From Actinomycetales bacterium (GTDB taxonomy: Bacteria; Actinomycetota; Actinomycetes; S36-B12; UBA5976), in NCBI GenBank assembly GCA_018969715.1, contig JAGWXT010000003.1, forward strand, positions 164,344 to 228,343: a DNA stretch of 64,000 bases. Direction: 5' to 3'. This document shows positions 62,112 to 64,000 of the stretch, piece by piece. The notes under the pieces are model-generated. The model did not search any database. It was given only the letters and a program-made list of their open reading frames with translations, and had not been told where the DNA came from. Numbering within the stretch: the first letter of the stretch is position 1; each line of letters opens with the position of its first letter. A program made the translations under genes and the position numbers.

Positions 62112-63398
62112 TCAGCCGATGTAGCCCAGCCGCTGGGCGTCAGCGTGCAGTGCGTCGCGATGATCCGGATGCGCAATCGCGATCAGTGCCGCCGCACGCT
62201 CGTGAATTGTCCGACCCTGCAGTTCCGCAACGCCGAACTCGGTGACGATCTTGTCCACGGAGTTCTTGCGCGTCGTGACAACGGCACCAGGCGTGAGTTC
62301 GCTGACGATCCGGGAGACAGGACCATTTGGGGTGTTCGCTGTTGCGTGGGTGACCATGAACGACTGGCCGCCATCGGAGTAGCGCGCCGCGTTCATGAAG
62401 TCACTTTGCCCACCCGATCCGGAGATGTAGTGCGTGCCCAGGGTTTCCGATGCGCACTGCCCAAGCAGGTCAACCTGCATGGTGGCGTTGATCGCGACGA
62501 AGTTCGGCTCACTCGCAATCGTGGCGAAGGCATTCGTATCGCCGACCGCCCAGAACTCGACGGCCTGGGTGCCGTTCAGGAAGTCCAACATCGCCTGGGA
62601 GCCGACGGCATCGGTGGCGACCGCGACACCGCGGCCCGTCCGCTTGAAGGCGCCGGTCGCTGCTCCTGAGGTGATCAGCGAATGCAGGCCATCGCTGAAC
62701 AGTTCCGTGTGAATCCCCAAGTCAGCGTGCCCGGAGAGCCGTGCGGCGATGGCGTCCGGAACGGAGCCAACCCCGATCTGCAGTGTTGATCGATCGGCGA
62801 TGCGCTCGACGACCAGCGCGGCGATGGCCTCATCGACCTGCGTGGGCGCAGTCGGATCAACCGTCACCAAGGGGTAGTCGGCTGAGCACCAGCCGGCAAC
62901 CTGCGACAGGTGTATTCGGTGACTGCCCCGCGTCCGTGGCATCTGCTCGTTGATCTCCAGGAAGACCGGAATCCTCGACAGCAACGGAGCGGCGTAGTTC
63001 GCTCCGACGCCAAGGCTCACGTAGCCGGATTCATCGGGCGGGCTGGCTGCTGCCGCAAGGATTGAACCGGGCAGTGCCGACATGAGAGCCGGCATCGCCG
63101 ACAGGTCGGTGGGGACCAAGTCGATGCTCCCCGCTGCAAGGTGAGGTCGCAGGGGAGCCGATATGAAGTAGGAGACATGCCGAAGTTGATCCGCGGGGGC
63201 CTCGGTGAAGTAGTCCCACTCCCGCAGGCAGAACACCTGGTGGATGCGCACCCGGCGCAGGCTCGCAGCATGACGTTGGATGGCATCGACCACGGTGACC
63301 GGCTCACCATTTGCGGTCGGGATGATGACGTTGGTGCCCTCGCAGATCATGTCCAGTACCGCATCAGCCCCGACGGCGTTGGGAATCCTCGCTGGCAT
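62112..63398 (-). CDS. acetyl-CoA hydrolase/transferase (4-hydroxybutyrate CoA-transferase type)
   Basis: 428 residues. The catalytic glutamate is E232 in GIHTELFSDGLHSLI, which forms the glutamyl-CoA thioester. LQIGVGSVPDAIAARL and the C-terminal SGSGGQSDFMNAARYSDGGQSFM and VVTTRKNSVDKIVTEFGVAELQGRT match the family. It probably moves CoA between short-chain acids. ATG at 63398, 6 bases after TAGACT. Confidence 0.92.
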   Translation of the reverse strand: MPARIPNAVGADAVLDMICEGTNVIIPTANGEPVTVVDAIQRHAASLRRVRIHQVFCLREWDYFTEAPADQLRHVSYFISAPLRPHLAAGSIDLVPTDLSAMPALMSALPGSILAAAASPPDESGYVSLGVGANYAAPLLSRIPVFLEINEQMPRTRGSHRIHLSQVAGWCSADYPLVTVDPTAPTQVDEAIAALVVERIADRSTLQIGVGSVPDAIAARLSGHADLGIHTELFSDGLHSLITSGAATGAFKRTGRGVAVATDAVGSQAMLDFLNGTQAVEFWAVGDTNAFATIASEPNFVAINATMQVDLLGQCASETLGTHYISGSGGQSDFMNAARYSDGGQSFMVTHATANTPNGPVSRIVSELTPGAVVTTRKNSVDKIVTEFGVAELQGRTIHERAAALIAIAHPDHRDALHADAQRLGYIG

Positions 63399-63404
63399 GG
63401 CCGG

Positions 63405-63410
63405 AGTCTA
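63405..63410 (-). promoter_or_regulatory. -10 element for CoA-transferase gene, leaderless
   Basis: TAGACT on the minus strand, 6 bases before the ATG at 63398. Confidence 0.6.
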
Positions 63411-63452
63411 TTTCGGTGACCCCTGAGGCATAGTGCCGTGGAACCCCCCGCT

Positions 63453-63458
63453 GATAAC
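63453..63458 (+). promoter_or_regulatory. -10 element for DUF1761 gene, leaderless
   Basis: GATAAC, 7 bases before the GTG at 63466. Confidence 0.5.
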
Positions 63459-63465
63459 CTGCGCT

Positions 63466-63894
63466 GTGCCGTTTTCAGAAATCAATTGGCTGGCCGTCGC
63501 GGTCGCCTGCGTTGTCTCCTTCGTTCTTGGTTTTGCGTGGTTCAGCCCGAAGACCTTCTTTCCCATCTGGTGGCGGGCGATGGGCCGCAGCGATGACGAG
63601 GCCCCCACCTCCGGCCACCCCATGGGCGTCATCTTCGGCCTGACCGTGGCCGGCATTGTCGCCCAGGCCGTTGTGCTCGCTGTGGTGATCGAACTTGTGC
63701 GCGCGACCGGCCAGGACGTGACCTGGTGGGGCGGGGCCGCCGTGGGGGCGCTGATGGGCGTCGGCTTCGCCGCTGCCGCCTCGCTCAGCCACCACTTATT
63801 TGCGGGTTTCAGTATCCGAGCGTGGGCGCTCGAAGTGGGACAGGACATCGTCTGCCTAGCTGCCATGGGGGCAGTCCTCGGCGCCTGGGCCTGA
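63466..63894 (+). CDS. DUF1761 membrane protein
   Basis: 142 residues, four helices. INWLAVAVACVVSFVLGFAWFSPKTFFPIWWRAMG is the characteristic first part (a helix, then WYSP/WFSPxxFxxxW). GHPMGVIFGLTVAGIVAQAVVLAVVI and the final helices follow. Family of unknown function. The GTG at 63466 is chosen over a GTG at 63433 from the GATAAC box and from homologues beginning with NW. 63895-64000 shows no gene. Confidence 0.82.
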   Translation: MPFSEINWLAVAVACVVSFVLGFAWFSPKTFFPIWWRAMGRSDDEAPTSGHPMGVIFGLTVAGIVAQAVVLAVVIELVRATGQDVTWWGGAAVGALMGVGFAAAASLSHHLFAGFSIRAWALEVGQDIVCLAAMGAVLGAWA

Positions 63895-64000
63895 CCACAC
63901 CGACGAGCGGTCCGCCCAAGTAGGTAGGAGACCCTTTCCGGGGAGTTCCCGCGCATCAACGGGTTTCGAGGTGGCAAGGGGCGGGGTCGAGCCCCCGATC

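Overview
The window comes from a high-GC actinobacterium. The evidence is strong G/C bias at third codon positions, frequent GTG starts, many leaderless start sites, myo-inositol-phosphate synthase, a CRP of the mycobacterial type, and a long block whose gene order matches the mycobacterial region ponA2 / Rv3680-Rv3679 / Rv3678A / Rv3678c / Rv3677c / crp / nth / NUDIX / marP / Rv3669 / acs / ssd / tad cluster / topA / holB. The comparison is from memory of family and locus order, not from a search. No rRNA, complete tRNA or CRISPR array is present, and the genus cannot be fixed. LAYOUT. 1-3.7 kb: inositol-phosphate synthase (cut by the window edge) behind a PadR regulator, then aspartokinase and aspartate-semialdehyde dehydrogenase. 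3.85-14.3 kb and 18.0-20.8 kb: surface-polysaccharide genes (Wzx-type flippase, secreted heparinase-like lyase, several GT4 and GT2 glycosyltransferases, an RmlD-like reductase, a polytopic glycosyltransferase). Between these lie YqeY, an orphan ParA, and dnaX-recR. 20.8-27.5 kb: a minus-strand run of two ArsA/GET3-like ATPases, a bifunctional penicillin-binding protein, a HAD phosphatase and L-2-hydroxyglutarate oxidase. 27.5-36.3 kb: DUF4177, RidA, metallo-beta-lactamase-fold hydrolase, CRP, endonuclease III, NUDIX, a MarP-like protein whose catalytic serine is replaced, a holin-like protein, NhaA and acetyl-CoA synthetase. 36.5-42.4 kb: a degenerate Fic-domain gene followed by the actinobacterial Tad/Flp cluster (Ssd/CpaE-like, TadA, TadB, TadC, pilin-like, two TadE-like). 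42.6-51.3 kb: hppA-topA-tmk-holB and a lipoprotein peptidase. 51.3-53.0 kb: LLM oxidoreductase and thioredoxin-like protein. 53.1-60.5 kb is accessory DNA: a 5'-truncated enolase-superfamily gene joined to a DapA-like stub, scars of the 3' half of tRNA-Thr(CGT), a nucleotidyltransferase with a tiny coupled ORF, a frameshifted MmpS-like gene, a frameshifted and truncated tyrosine recombinase, then (after intact VTT and MFS genes) the two ends of a DDE insertion sequence enclosing a CorA fragment and an intact class II Fic gene. 60.7-64 kb: ordinary chromosomal genes. EXPRESSION AND SEQUENCE STYLE. At 23 places a TANNNT-like -10 hexamer ends 6-8 bases before a start codon, implying leaderless mRNA. 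Only about seven genes show clear Shine-Dalgarno sequences. Genes inside operons are joined by ATGA, GTGA or TGATG overlaps. The window is also rich in perfect or near-perfect short tandem duplications, several of them exactly over the 3' end of a gene.
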